Assembly: GCA_032622095.1 (NCBI GenBank)
Contig: CP136066.1
Coordinates: 203,384,978-203,448,977, forward strand
Origin: Siphonodentalium dalli
Lineage: Eukaryota > Mollusca > Scaphopoda > Gadilida > Siphonodentaliidae
Length of the DNA: 64,000 nt
Reading direction: 5' to 3'
In this document: in pieces, positions 55,046 through 64,000 of the stretch
Layout: every line of letters begins with the position of its first letter
Numbering within the stretch: position 1 is the stretch's first letter
Notes under the pieces: generated by a model
The model's database searches: none
The model's input: the letters and a program-made list of their open reading frames with translations, nothing else
What the model was told of the DNA's origin: nothing
Translations under genes and position numbers: made by a program

Positions 55046-55843
55046 GTGTGCCTAATAATGGAACGGATTTTGTCGGATCCAATTTAATCGGACAGATCAA
55101 ACTGAGTTTGATTTCATCAGTCCGAGTATAATTATCCGGCTCGTGACGATGGCAACGAGCATGTTTTACCAAACGTTGTAACAAACAGCGCTCACACACC
55201 GAAGCCCGCAAAATAAACTAAGTGCTCTATATATGTCAGTGGACGTCATCGACACACAATGGGATTCTCTGCAAAACTAACTCTGTTTTCAACAATTCCA
55301 CATACTTTCAATTGGCACTGCGATGCATGTTCACAGAGCACATTGATTGACTGGACAGATATTATAAAAAATTCTCGTCCGCGGGAATTACGATGAGGAG
55401 GGTGTTTACCGGCTGCGCAAATTTGAGTTTAGGTGGCCGATGACGGGCGGGGGGCTCAGAATGACAAGCCTGCTGACTGACAGTTTATAAGACTGGATGT
55501 AAAGTAGTCATTGTAATTTCGCATTTATCACTTGTTTACCTGGGTGTAATATAGGCCACATTCATGAACGATTAATCAACTAACCGTTGATTATAACAGT
55601 CAATTAGTCGATTATAAAAACTCATAGTCGTGGACTCGTGGCAACCCTAGGGATAAGAATTTGCGGAGGTCCCCATATACGTGCCCATGCATATTATTTT
55701 GTTCTGAAGTGGACTCTTAACAGATTCTGTGTTTATGTCTGTTTTCAGATTTTTTCACAGATACTAGAAAATTTAGAAATGTAACAAGTCTCTAAGTGAC
55801 TCACATGTGAACATGCTGTAATTCAACTTGTCACTTGAGTAAT
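55046..55843. other. Upstream region of LRRC9
   Basis: No clear promoter motif. The stretch 55560-55650 has gattaatcaactaaccgttg and cagtcaattagtcgattat, like the end of a hAT-type element, ending near gtggcaaccctag. The LRRC9 5' UTR probably lies within the last 150 bp. Confidence 0.4.
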
Positions 55844-63596
<7,753 letters not shown>

Positions 63597-63905
63597 CAGA
63601 AGGGCCCTGTGCCAATGCATTCTCTTATATATGCGAGACCATAGGTCGCCTCGCATATATAAGAGAATGCATTGGCTTAACACATTAAAAATTATAAAAT
63701 TGTTAAAGAATGTAAGAAAAAATGGTAAAAAGTGTTTTTTTTAGGCCAATGCATTCTCTTATATATGCGAGGCGACCTATGGTCGACTCGCATATATAAG
63801 AGAATGCATTGGCACAGGGCATAACTATAACCATCACAATGTGGTCAATGAGCCGGTTCCAATGATATCCATATTTGTATGGTTTTATTGAGACAGGCCG
63901 AAGAT
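63597..63905. mobile_element. TTAA MITE family A, truncated at both ends (A5)
   Basis: Starts inside the family at agaagggccctgtgcc and breaks off after agacaggccgaagatat. Both hairpins are present. The outer 12-60 bp on each side, including TTAA, are missing. Confidence 0.8.
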
Positions 63906-64000
63906 ATATGTATATTGAATGACAATTTTATTTACTCATAGGCCCCTAACCACTAGATTTTATAACCAGTCACGTTTTAATATGCAACACATTCTGGATT

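Overview
The window is animal nuclear DNA. It is visibly AT-rich, has GT-AG introns, contains two conserved animal genes, and is otherwise filled with transposon remains. The two genes recognised from their exons are PPP2R3C (regulatory subunit B'' gamma of protein phosphatase 2A) and LRRC9 (a leucine-rich-repeat protein). The repeat style (long fold-back elements, many TTAA- and 8-bp-TSD MITEs, LINE fragments, repeats with strings of tccg) suggests a marine invertebrate, perhaps a mollusc or other lophotrochozoan. That placement is inference; the sequence seen here does not fix the species.

Layout. 1-1772: 3' part of a decayed LINE. 1773-6587: a giant palindromic element around a relic ORF, with two younger insertions in its right arm. 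6766-8211: a TTAA-flanked element. 8785-9895: a hAT-like relic. 10002-38223: PPP2R3C on the + strand, twelve coding exons (119, 44, 55, 113, 169, 45, 144, 137, 76, 138, 128 and 112 bp) that join without a break in phase into 426 codons. The first coding exon (about 20-30 codons) was not found. The introns carry most of the MITEs. One intron also holds a 1.7-kb element with a perfect 8-bp target duplication and its own 221-codon ORF with a TATA box and polyA signal. 38224-55843: intergenic, made of a pogo-like relic, a 2.9-kb element with half-kilobase inverted ends and a 5-bp target duplication, TTAA MITEs, an array of GATATC palindromes (46046-46836), and a hAT-like relic broken by a minus-strand LINE. 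55844-63224: first three coding exons of LRRC9 on the + strand; the gene runs off the window.

The two genes are independent. PPP2R3C is an EF-hand-type PP2A B'' subunit; LRRC9 is a leucine-rich-repeat scaffold of uncertain function. The most unusual features are three PPP2R3C exons whose splice-site edges have been tandemly duplicated (exons 5, 8 and 10 in the numbering used here), the helical-phased palindrome array, the element with a cargo ORF, and chains of TTAA-targeting MITEs that share a single TTAA. All family assignments come from reading the sequence. No database search was run.
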